Assembly: GCA_049889095.1 (NCBI GenBank)
Contig: JBLJFK010000001.1
Source: Ewingella sp049889095
GTDB taxonomy: Bacteria; Pseudomonadota; Gammaproteobacteria; Enterobacterales; Enterobacteriaceae
Reading direction: 5' to 3' (one strand)
DNA: 64,000 nucleotides
Part shown: positions 52,639 to 60,150 of the stretch, one piece after another
How the letters are laid out: each line of letters opens with the position of its first letter
How positions within the stretch are numbered: the first letter of the stretch is position 1
The notes under the pieces: model-generated
Seen by the model: only the letters and a program-made list of their open reading frames with translations
What the model was told of the DNA's origin: nothing
The model's database searches: none
Made by a program: the position numbers and the translations under genes

Positions 52639-54108
52639 TTATCCCACCAGTCTGGCGACGCTCTGTTTAGCGCCATATTTCTGTAAACTGGCATACGCCT
52701 GTTGAATTGCTTGCACTGCTTTCGCGTTCTGCGATAACGCCTCACCAAATACTGATGTTAATGCCAACAGCGCATTGACTCGTTGTTCGCCGTCTTCGGT
52801 AGAGGCGACAATTTTTGCCAGCTGGTTCGCCATCGGGTCTTTGATTTCAATGGCCGAACCCGAATCATCAATACCGCTGATATAGCGCATCCAACCGGCC
52901 ACGCCCAATACCAGACACTCAAATGGCCCGCCGTTGTCGAGGTGCCAACGCACGGAGTCGAGCATGCGCTGCGGCAACTTCATGGTCCCGTCCATGGCAA
53001 TCTGCCAGGTCCGGTGTTTGAGCGCAGTATTGCAATAGCGGGTGATAAGACTGTCGGCATAGGCTTTCAGGTCAACACCTTCAACGCTTAGCGTCGGTGC
53101 CTGCTCTAGGATCATCAGGCGATGCGCTGCCTGCTTGTAATGGCTATCTTCCATACATTCATTGATGTACTGATAACCCGCCAGATACCCGAGGTAAGCC
53201 AAAAATGAATGGCTGCCGTTAAGCATGCGCAGTTTCATCTGCTCGAACGGTAAAACATCGGCTACCAGTTGCGCGCCAACCTCATCCCACGCCGGGCGTC
53301 CTGCGACGAAATTATCCTCTACCACCCATTGAATGAAGGGTTCGCAGGCGATACCGCAGGGATCGGTCACCCCTCCCAGCGCCTCAGTGATCTCCTGCAA
53401 TGTGTCATCAGTGGCTGCCGGGACGATACGGTCAACCATGGTGCTCGGGAAGGTGACGTTGTTGTTGATCCAGTCAGCGAGCTCGGGCGATCTTGCTCTG
53501 GCCATACCCAGAATGGCCTTTTTCACCACATGGCCATTTTCCGGAATGTTGTCACATGAGAGTACGGTAAAGCCTGGCAATCCCCTCTGATGGCGGATGC
53601 GCAGCGCTTCGACCAGCACGCCAGGTGCCGTGGATGGAGGATGCTCGCCGGTTAAATCTTGTTTGATTTGCGGATGGTTCAGGTCCAGTTCGCCGCTGCC
53701 AGGCTCAATGCAATAGCCTTTCTCTGTGACCGTCAGCGATACAATGGCCACCTGTGGTTCGGCCATTTTCTCTATGACCGCCGCCAGTCCATCAACGCTG
53801 CCGTGCATTGACTCGCGGACAGAGCCGACCACAATAGCCTGATTGCCTTCCGCACCTTTCTCTAACACGGTGAACAGATGGTTCTGTCGCTGCAGGGACT
53901 GAATCAGAGTCGGGTCACCAAATAAGCTGATTTCACAAAACCCCCAGTCGCCTCCCAGCTTGTTTAGCACGCGATCGGTCAGCAATGCCTGATGCGCGCG
54001 GTGAAAAGCGCCAAAACCTAGGTGAACAATGCGGGTTTTTAGCAGGTTGCGGTCGTAAGTCGGTAATTGCACACCGGCAGGCAGTGACTCTGTAGCGATA
54101 GTTTTCAT
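52639..54108 (-). CDS. yeiQ: Mannitol-dehydrogenase-family oxidoreductase YeiQ
   Basis: A 489-residue long-chain NAD-dependent dehydrogenase of the fructuronate/tagaturonate/mannonate group. Landmarks: RIVHLGFGAFHRAHQALLTD (Rossmann), TVLSCDNIPENGHVVKKAIL, MVDRIVPAATDDTLQEITEA, and the catalytic Lys region MKLRMLNGSHSFLAYLGYLA. It matches E. coli YeiQ over its length. Likely substrate is a hexuronate-derived ketoaldonate, such as fructuronate, but it is unproven. A UxuR-type box lies just upstream. Confidence 0.93.
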   Translation of the reverse strand: MKTIATESLPAGVQLPTYDRNLLKTRIVHLGFGAFHRAHQALLTDRVLNKLGGDWGFCEISLFGDPTLIQSLQRQNHLFTVLEKGAEGNQAIVVGSVRESMHGSVDGLAAVIEKMAEPQVAIVSLTVTEKGYCIEPGSGELDLNHPQIKQDLTGEHPPSTAPGVLVEALRIRHQRGLPGFTVLSCDNIPENGHVVKKAILGMARARSPELADWINNNVTFPSTMVDRIVPAATDDTLQEITEALGGVTDPCGIACEPFIQWVVEDNFVAGRPAWDEVGAQLVADVLPFEQMKLRMLNGSHSFLAYLGYLAGYQYINECMEDSHYKQAAHRLMILEQAPTLSVEGVDLKAYADSLITRYCNTALKHRTWQIAMDGTMKLPQRMLDSVRWHLDNGGPFECLVLGVAGWMRYISGIDDSGSAIEIKDPMANQLAKIVASTEDGEQRVNALLALTSVFGEALSQNAKAVQAIQQAYASLQKYGAKQSVARLVG

Positions 54109-54139
54109 GCACTACTCCATAACGTTAGAACAGCCAAAA

Positions 54140-54152
54140 TTGGTCAGGCCAA
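54140..54152. promoter_or_regulatory. UxuR/ExuR-like box upstream of yeiQ
   Basis: TTGGTCAGGCCAA in the wider context AAATTGGTCAGGCCAAAAAT matches the UxuR/ExuR consensus AAATTGGTATACCAATTT in both half-sites. It is about 32 bp before the yeiQ ATG. Confidence 0.6.
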
Positions 54153-54355
54153 AAATGAGTTTGTCATGATTTTTGTGCGGCAAGCGAACTGGCTGGCGGC
54201 ATTTCAATCATAAAACAGGTTTTTGAGTGTAAAGTCATATGACAGAAATGAAAATTGGTTAGTCCGGATTCAATGCACTTTTGTGAGGGAGATCGAAAGA
54301 GAGGACGTTGTGGCGGTGTTTGGATAAAGTTTTATACGAATACGTGGTACAAAAG

Positions 54356-54379
54356 AAGAGAGCGCTTTAGCGCTCTCTT
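54356..54379. terminator. Terminator downstream of efpL
   Basis: AAGAGAGCGC-TTTA-GCGCTCTCTT is a perfect ten-pair stem 23 bp past the efpL stop on the minus strand. Confidence 0.75.
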
Positions 54380-54401
54380 AATCAACCCAGGTGCATTGTC
54401 T

Positions 54402-54974
54402 TTAGTCTGCGCGGCCCATATAACGGCGTTCCGCAATATGAATGCGAATTTTGTCGCCCTGGCTCAGGTATTCCGGTACCTGGATGCTCAGACCTGTGGT
54501 CATGACGGCAGGCTTGTTACGTGCGCTCGCGGATGCACCTTTAATACCCGGTGCAGTTTCAACGATTTCCAGATCCACAGTCTGTGGCATTTCTAACGCC
54601 AACAGTTGGCTGTCCAGCGTGAGCACTTGCATACCTGGCAAACCTTCTTCAGGGATGAACAACAGCTCTTCTTCAATTTGCGCTTTGTTGAAGGTGTACG
54701 GGGTGAAGTCTTCGTCATCCATAAAGATATATTCATCGCCGTCGACATATGAGAAGTTTACCCGGCGGCGGGTAAGGCTGACGGTATCGAGGATGTCGTC
54801 ACCTTTGAAACGTTCTTCCACTTTGCCGCCAGTACGCACGTCAGCAAAACGCATTTTATACAAGGTGCTGGCACCGCGCGCGCTTGGGCTTTGAACATCT
54901 ATGTCTTTTACCAGCAGCAGCTTACCGTCGTAGTTAACGACAAAACCGCGTTTAATTTCATTAGCACGTGCCAT
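54402..54974 (-). CDS. efpL: Elongation factor P-like protein EfpL (YeiP)
   Basis: A 190-residue EF-P paralogue with KOW/OB layout. It matches E. coli YeiP: MARANEIKRGFVVNYDGKLL, VQSPSARGASTLYKMRFADV, EEELLFIPEEGLPGMQVLTL and VETAPGIKGASASARNKPAV. The modified Lys of EF-P is replaced by Arg in the tip loop SARGAS, as usual for this group, which relieves ribosome stalling at polyproline and some other motifs without the lysylation enzymes. ATG 54974 gives the family length; the frame is open to 55043. Confidence 0.96.
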   Translation of the reverse strand: MARANEIKRGFVVNYDGKLLLVKDIDVQSPSARGASTLYKMRFADVRTGGKVEERFKGDDILDTVSLTRRRVNFSYVDGDEYIFMDDEDFTPYTFNKAQIEEELLFIPEEGLPGMQVLTLDSQLLALEMPQTVDLEIVETAPGIKGASASARNKPAVMTTGLSIQVPEYLSQGDKIRIHIAERRYMGRAD

Positions 54975-55204
54975 ATAAATACCCGTCCAAAAAGAAAAGA
55001 AAATATTTTGCGACACGTTACTCGCGCCGCCAATTTCAGGCAAGCCTCTCGCGAAAAAAGAGTGACGAAAAGCCCGCCGTTGCGGCGTTTGTTAACGGGT
55101 TGCGTTTTTGCGTTACGCGGATTAAAAAACAGCGTAACCAATAAGTTTCAATGTGGGAATATTTCACTGGTGGCGCATCTAAGCTACTGCTATTGTCGCG
55201 TTTC

Positions 55205-55264
55205 ACAAACGCCTGCGGGAGGCGCACTGATGGATTGTCGTATCCAGTGCAGAACCTACTGTAT
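55205..55264 (+). repeat. Partial duplicate of the yeiW 5' end (copy A)
   Basis: The 60 bases from ACAAACGCCTGCGGGAGG onward align with 56133-56190, the leader and first 12 codons of yeiW, with about eight substitutions and a two-base indel. The copy starts MDCRIQCRTYC and stops after 14 codons. It lies on the far side of the inserted unknown gene, with the same orientation. Confidence 0.8.
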
Positions 55265-55297
55265 ATATAAATAGTCTTCATATTCGTAGCAGCCATT

Positions 55298-56125
55298 ATG
55301 GATAAAAAAGCCAAAAATATACTTTTCAAAACCTATTGGGGCAGTGACGGCTGGCTTTCTGAGAAAAAGACCGAACCTCAGGACTTCTTGTACGCCAAGT
55401 CTCAGGGGTTGATGTTCGATCCTGTTAGCTTCACTCACAATGAGTGTCTGGGTGAAACTCTCGGGTTGGCTAAGTGTATCCCTCCGCTTAAAGCGGCACA
55501 TGCCTTTGTTTCCAGTCTTTCCACCAGAAGGTTGGAGTTGCGTTCGGGCGTTGCTTCTTATCACCTCGCCTGCCGAATGAGCCATCATGAATATACACCA
55601 GTGATCAGTGGAAGGCGTTTTTGCCCAGACGGGACTCTCCACAGTAAGAGCCATACATGCCTGGTTTGTCGTGATGTCATGCCTGGCGTCACTATCGGCA
55701 GTGAGCAATATCTGGATGTGGATCTTAATGTTCTCAATTTTGAGCGCATTAAGTGGGGGGGAGTGCGGCACGGTCAATTGATCTACACGTGGTTTGACCT
55801 ACGGGAACTGGAATGCACCGATATTTCTGACCCAACTGAAGAGGACATCGCCATCCTCAAAGCCATCTTCGCCATAATCGAGTCAAGTCAACCGAACGAT
55901 TATGCGGGTGCGCTGGAGAAGCGACTGGCTTCTGTCGTGAAGTCTTCAAAGGGGCAACGACAGGTGATCATTGATATCCTTGCTCACTTAGGTGTTCTCG
56001 CCCCCACGTCATTCGAACGGCCTAATCATGGTAAGAGCGATTGGTCAGATGCTGCCGCCTATTGGCGAGGTGAAGACAAGTATGATAGTGAAGCTGCACG
56101 TAAGCACTTTGGTGACTGGCTTTAA
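55298..56125 (+). CDS. Conserved-looking protein of unknown function inserted at yeiW
   Basis: A 275-residue, soluble-looking protein that I do not recognise. It begins MDKKAKNILFKTYWGSDGWL, with a PQDFLYAKSQGLMFDPVSFT segment. The middle has Cys/His residues that could bind zinc: Cys92, His96-97, Cys109, His115, His119, Cys121 and Cys124 (SHTCLVC). A helical region around 183-232 follows, and the end is acidic and Trp/Tyr-rich (DWSDAAAYWRGEDKYD). No signal peptide or membrane helix. The ribosome site before ATG 55298 is weak. It is wedged between a 60-bp partial copy and the complete yeiW gene, so it is an acquisition relative to the E. coli order. It has no mobility gene of its own. Confidence 0.65.
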   Translation: MDKKAKNILFKTYWGSDGWLSEKKTEPQDFLYAKSQGLMFDPVSFTHNECLGETLGLAKCIPPLKAAHAFVSSLSTRRLELRSGVASYHLACRMSHHEYTPVISGRRFCPDGTLHSKSHTCLVCRDVMPGVTIGSEQYLDVDLNVLNFERIKWGGVRHGQLIYTWFDLRELECTDISDPTEEDIAILKAIFAIIESSQPNDYAGALEKRLASVVKSSKGQRQVIIDILAHLGVLAPTSFERPNHGKSDWSDAAAYWRGEDKYDSEAARKHFGDWL

Positions 56126-56132
56126 CGGATAC

Positions 56133-56190
56133 ACAAACGCCTGTGGGAGTCACTGATGGATTGTCGTACCCACTGCGGAGCCTGCTGTAT
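56133..56190 (+). repeat. yeiW 5' end (copy B, functional)
   Basis: ACAAACGCCTGTGGGAGTCA onward; includes the ribosome site GGGAG and the yeiW start at 56156. Paired with copy A at 55205-55264, 869 bp between the two. Confidence 0.8.
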
Positions 56191-56410
56191 TGCGCCGTCT
56201 ATTTCCAGCCCGATCCCCGGAATGCCGAACGGCAAGCCAGCGAATACCCGTTGTATTCACCTGGCAGATAACTTCTTATGCAACATTTTTACGTCGCCGC
56301 TGCGCCCGAAGGTTTGCGCCAGCTTACAGGCCAGCCGGGAGATGTGTCACAACCACCGTGATGATGCCCTGATTTATCTGACGCAACTGGAAATCGATAC
56401 CGCGCCTTAA
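56156..56410 (+). CDS. yeiW: YkgJ-family cysteine cluster protein YeiW
   Basis: An 84-residue protein with the zinc/iron-chelate family pattern: MDCRTHCGACCIAPSISSPI, NTRCIHLADNFLCNIF and PKVCASLQASREMCHNH. Eight cysteines are available to bind a metal. GGGAG lies eight bases before ATG 56156. Matches E. coli YeiW in size and place next to setB. Its stop overlaps the convergent setB stop by four bases. Confidence 0.92.
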   Translation: MDCRTHCGACCIAPSISSPIPGMPNGKPANTRCIHLADNFLCNIFTSPLRPKVCASLQASREMCHNHRDDALIYLTQLEIDTAP

Positions 56411-57621
56411 GCCGCTGCGTTTGCTGCTTCGGCCGGTTTTTCATCGACATTTTTTACCCGCCAAATACAAAATACGGATCCGACTACCATGGCGAATGCC
56501 GCGTAAAACACGGCATGATAACTCCAGAACTGCGCCACCAGACCGGCTGATGACCCGGCTAAAATCCATCCCGCTCGCGTTGAGTTGCTGAACAGCGTAG
56601 TAGCGGCTCCCGCCTGTCCTGGCATCAAGTCCTGAAAATAGAGCATACCGATACCCGCCAGAATGCCGATGAAAATGGCGTTCAGCAGCTGTAAAGCAAT
56701 CAGCGCCATCGGCCCGGTGATAAGCAGCATACCCCCGTAGAAAACCACACCGGCGACCACGGCGAGACGCATCAAAAAGCGTTTCTCCAGTTGCCTTGCC
56801 AGATAACCGGCGATCAGCATGGTGGGGATCTCAAGACCGGCTGCGCTGCCTATCAGGATCCCCGCCAGTTTTTCCGGCAGGTTCAGTTCATTCACCACAT
56901 AAAGTGGCATGTTAATCAGGTAAATACCGTTGGCCGCCCACATCAGCGTACAGGCGATAAACAGCAGCAGGGTATCGCGACGGTTACGGCGGGGTGCTTC
57001 CAGGGTGGCGGTGGTTTTTAGCGTTGCTTTTGGCATGGAGGGCAGGAACATCCAGACCATGAGTCCGCACAGCAGAAATGCCAGCATTGCGGCGGTGTAC
57101 ATGAATGTGAATCCAAAACCCATGGAGAGTGCGAACGCCAGCGGCGGGCCGACCACCCATGCCAGTGAAACCTGAGCACGTAGAATAGAGCTAAACATCA
57201 CGGCTTCACGGCCGGTTTTGTCTGCGTGCTCACGTGCCAGCGCGAAGAGTTGCGGGTTGGCGGTGGAACCGAAGCTGGAGAGCAGCACGCCAATAAATAG
57301 CAGGATGAAGTAATTGCGGTTGAACGCAAACAGCACGCAGGCCGCGGCGCCAAGCAGGCAGCAATAGAGAATGAGCGTTTTGCGGTCACCGCGTTTATCT
57401 GACCAACTGGCCAGCAACTGGCTGACGAAAATGCCGATCACCGCGCTGCCCGTAAAAAAGATGCCCACCATAAAGGGACTGACATGCACTTCGGAGGTCA
57501 GGAACAGACTTAGCGTCGGCGTTTGTAGCGCGCCTGCAATGCCGGAAAGAAATGCAATGATTAGAAACGCAGTGGAAGTGACGTCAGGTAAACGGCGTGC
57601 GGAAGCGGTGGATGTCGACAT
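56407..57621 (-). CDS. setB: Sugar efflux transporter SetB
   Basis: A 404-residue MFS exporter of the SET family. Landmarks: FLIIAFLSGIAGALQTPTLS, LLASWSDKRGDRKTLILYCC (motif A), SSFGSTANPQLFALAREHAD and GILAGIGMLYFQDLMPGQAG. E. coli SetB pumps lactose and glucose and affects chromosome segregation. The product ends in an Ala-rich tail. Conserved divergent neighbour of fruB. Confidence 0.92.
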   Translation of the reverse strand: MSTSTASARRLPDVTSTAFLIIAFLSGIAGALQTPTLSLFLTSEVHVSPFMVGIFFTGSAVIGIFVSQLLASWSDKRGDRKTLILYCCLLGAAACVLFAFNRNYFILLFIGVLLSSFGSTANPQLFALAREHADKTGREAVMFSSILRAQVSLAWVVGPPLAFALSMGFGFTFMYTAAMLAFLLCGLMVWMFLPSMPKATLKTTATLEAPRRNRRDTLLLFIACTLMWAANGIYLINMPLYVVNELNLPEKLAGILIGSAAGLEIPTMLIAGYLARQLEKRFLMRLAVVAGVVFYGGMLLITGPMALIALQLLNAIFIGILAGIGMLYFQDLMPGQAGAATTLFSNSTRAGWILAGSSAGLVAQFWSYHAVFYAAFAMVVGSVFCIWRVKNVDEKPAEAANAAA

Positions 57622-58070
57622 GTTGTGCTGTTGAACCGGTAGTAAGATGGAGGGATTTTGCGCAAATATTACGCTTGTTTAAAAAAAACGAAAACCCGTT
57701 TTAATCAGTAAAAAGGTAAATAGCTGCTTATTTGCCATACTCATCAATGAAATCGCACCTTGTGTTAAAAAATGGTCAGCAACCCAGGGCGCGACGCAGG
57801 TGGAATTGGCTTTTTCACAGGAATTATTTTCGCGTCAGCTAATGTTCAGCTTTTACCGGTAAAAAGGCTCAGAGATGTGTTTCTACCAGGCAAACTGTGC
57901 GTAACATCATAAAATCGTCACGCCAAAGAAGGGAGTTCTTGATTTAAACATCGCCTGGAATAAAATTGCCTGAAACGTTTCAGCGTTGTCCGACAAGCGT
58001 CTCGATCGAACAACGCTCCTTTTTTCTCAGTGAAGCTGAAACGATTCAAATTCAGCAGGAGAGGAGAATT
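57622..58070. promoter_or_regulatory. setB-fruB intergenic region with fruB promoter and two Cra operators
   Basis: A promoter TTGATT (57939-57944), 16 bases, TAAAAT (57961-57966) drives fruBKA. Two Cra/FruR operators follow: TGAAACGTTTCA (57971-57982, a perfect palindrome) and TGAAACGATTCA (58037-58048). Cra binding downstream of -10 represses until fructose 1-phosphate releases it; two such sites also precede fruB in E. coli. The rest of the region (57622-57930) shows nothing clear beyond the setB promoter. Confidence 0.88.
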
Positions 58071-59201
58071 ATGTTCCAGTTGTCACAGCAAGATATTCAT
58101 CTCGGTGCGCTCGCCAACAATAAAGAGGAGGCCATTCGTCAGGTCGCCGCTGCATTGACTCAGGCAGGCCGTGTCAGCGAAGGCTATGTAGACGGTATGT
58201 TGCAGCGCGAGTTGCAGACATCCACTTACCTCGGTAATGGCATCGCTATCCCTCATGGCACCACCGATACCCGCGATCTGGTACTGGATACCGGCGTGCA
58301 GGTTTTCCAGTTCCCACAGGGGATTGAATGGGGCGACGATCAAACTGCCTATATTGTTATCGGTATTGCCGCACGTTCCGACGAACACCTCGGTTTGTTG
58401 CGTCAACTGACCCACGTCCTGAGCGATGACAGCGTGTCAGCACGTATGGCGAAAACTGACTCAGCCGAAGAGTTGCGCAGCCTGCTGATGGGCGAGAAGA
58501 ATGCTGCCGAATTCATTTTCGACACCCAACTGATCAACGTTGATGTGGCCGCCGACAACCTGATGACCTTACAAGCGCTGAACGCGGGCCGGCTGCAGCA
58601 GATTGGCGCGGTAGATACCGCGTTTGTGAGCGATGTTATCAGCCGTAAACCACTTAACCTAGGGCAGGGCATCTGGCTCAGCGACAGCACTGAAGGCAAC
58701 CTGAAAAGCGCAGCAACGTTCAGCCGTGCGACGCATCCTTTCGAACACGAAGGAGAGTCTGTCGCCGCGCTGTTGACGATTTCTGTGGCCGATGATGAGC
58801 CTCTTAACATACTGAACTACTTAAGTGACCTACTGATCGCGCAGAAAGCTGAACGCTTGCTGACGGCTGATGCCGTAGGCGTTTTAGCACTATTGACCAG
58901 CGACGTCGCTGAAGAGGAAAACGTGTTGTCAGCTGAATTCGTTATCAGAAACGAACACGGCCTGCATGCGCGTCCTGGCACGGCGCTGGTGAACGTGATC
59001 AAACAGTTCAACAGCGACATCACCGTGACTAACCTTGATGGCAGTGGTAAACCGGCCAACGGACGCAGCCTGATGAAAGTCGTGGCGCTGGGTGTGAAGA
59101 AAGGTCATCGCCTGCGTTTCACCGCGACCGGAGAAGAAGCAGAAGTGGCATTGAAAACTATCGGCGAAACCATTGCTGCAGGGCTTGGGGAGGGCGCATG
59201 A
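58071..59201 (+). CDS. fruB: Fructose PTS multiphosphoryl protein FruB (IIA-HPr, FPr)
   Basis: A 376-residue three-part protein. The N-terminal IIA domain carries the phospho-His in IAIPHGTTDTRDLV, a central M domain links to a C-terminal HPr-like domain with NEHGLHARPGTALVNV. It relays phosphate from enzyme I to FruA. ATG 58071 has AGGAGAGGAG upstream and gives the E. coli length; the longer frame to 57966 is not coding. Start of the fruBKA operon; overlaps fruK by ATGA-type coupling. Confidence 0.97.
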   Translation: MFQLSQQDIHLGALANNKEEAIRQVAAALTQAGRVSEGYVDGMLQRELQTSTYLGNGIAIPHGTTDTRDLVLDTGVQVFQFPQGIEWGDDQTAYIVIGIAARSDEHLGLLRQLTHVLSDDSVSARMAKTDSAEELRSLLMGEKNAAEFIFDTQLINVDVAADNLMTLQALNAGRLQQIGAVDTAFVSDVISRKPLNLGQGIWLSDSTEGNLKSAATFSRATHPFEHEGESVAALLTISVADDEPLNILNYLSDLLIAQKAERLLTADAVGVLALLTSDVAEEENVLSAEFVIRNEHGLHARPGTALVNVIKQFNSDITVTNLDGSGKPANGRSLMKVVALGVKKGHRLRFTATGEEAEVALKTIGETIAAGLGEGA

Positions 59202-60136
59202 GCCGCAGAGTCGCCACAATTACCTTAAATCCTGCCTATGATCTGGTCGGTTTCTGTCCTGAAATCGAACGCGGCGAAGTGAATCTGGTGCAGACTGCCG
59301 GTTTGCACGCAGCAGGTAAAGGCATCAACGTTGCTAAAGTGCTGAAAGATTTAGGCATCGACGTCACCGTAGGTGGCTTCCTTGGCAAAGACAATCAGGA
59401 TGGTTTCCAGCATCTGTTCAGCGATCTGGGTATTGCTAACCGTTTTCAGGTGGTGTCAGGTCGTACCCGTATCAACGTCAAACTTACCGAAAAAGACGGC
59501 GAAGTCAGCGACTTCAATTTCTCCGGTTTTAATGTCACGCCACAAGATTGGGAACGTTTTGTAACCGACTCACTGTCGTGGCTTGGCCAGTTCGATATGG
59601 TTGCCGTATGTGGCAGCCTGCCAGCTGGCGTTGACCCTGACGCTTTCACCGACTGGATGATCCGCCTGCGCAGTCAGTGTCCGTGCATCATTTTCGACAG
59701 CAGCCGCGAAGCGCTGGTGGCGGGTCTGAAAGCTTCACCATGGTTAGTCAAACCTAACCGCCGCGAGCTTGAAATTTGGGCTGGCCGTAAATTACCGCAG
59801 TTAAGTGATGTAGTGGAAGCAGCGCATGCACTACGCGATCAGGGTATCGCTCACGTAGTGATTTCTCTTGGTGCCGAAGGTGCACTTTGGGTTAACGCGT
59901 CCGGCGCATGGATTGCCAAACCTCCCGCTTGTGAAGTGGTCAGCACCGTTGGTGCAGGCGATTCAATGGTCGGTGGGCTGATTTATGGCCTGCTGATGCG
60001 TGAATCAAGCGAACACACCTTACGACTGGCCACCGCTGTGGCTGCTTTGGCTGTAAGCCAGAGCAATGTCGGCGTCACCGATCGTCCGCAACTCGCGGCG
60101 ATGATGGCCCGTGTCGATTTGAAACCTTTTAACTGA
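59198..60136 (+). CDS. fruK: 1-Phosphofructokinase FruK
   Basis: PfkB-family kinase of 312 residues that phosphorylates fructose 1-phosphate to fructose 1,6-bisphosphate. Family signatures: GLHAAGKGINVAKVLKDLGI at the N-terminus and STVGAGDSMVGGLIYGLL with the catalytic Asp. The start overlaps fruB; 14 bp separate it from fruA. Confidence 0.97.
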   Translation: MSRRVATITLNPAYDLVGFCPEIERGEVNLVQTAGLHAAGKGINVAKVLKDLGIDVTVGGFLGKDNQDGFQHLFSDLGIANRFQVVSGRTRINVKLTEKDGEVSDFNFSGFNVTPQDWERFVTDSLSWLGQFDMVAVCGSLPAGVDPDAFTDWMIRLRSQCPCIIFDSSREALVAGLKASPWLVKPNRRELEIWAGRKLPQLSDVVEAAHALRDQGIAHVVISLGAEGALWVNASGAWIAKPPACEVVSTVGAGDSMVGGLIYGLLMRESSEHTLRLATAVAALAVSQSNVGVTDRPQLAAMMARVDLKPFN

Positions 60137-60150
60137 CCGCAGGAGGCAGA

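Noticed and set aside
55205..55264. Copy A of yeiW as a separate small-protein gene (14 codons)
   Set aside because: It encodes only MDCRIQCRTYC plus three residues and has lost the rest of the cysteine cluster; better read as a partial duplicate.
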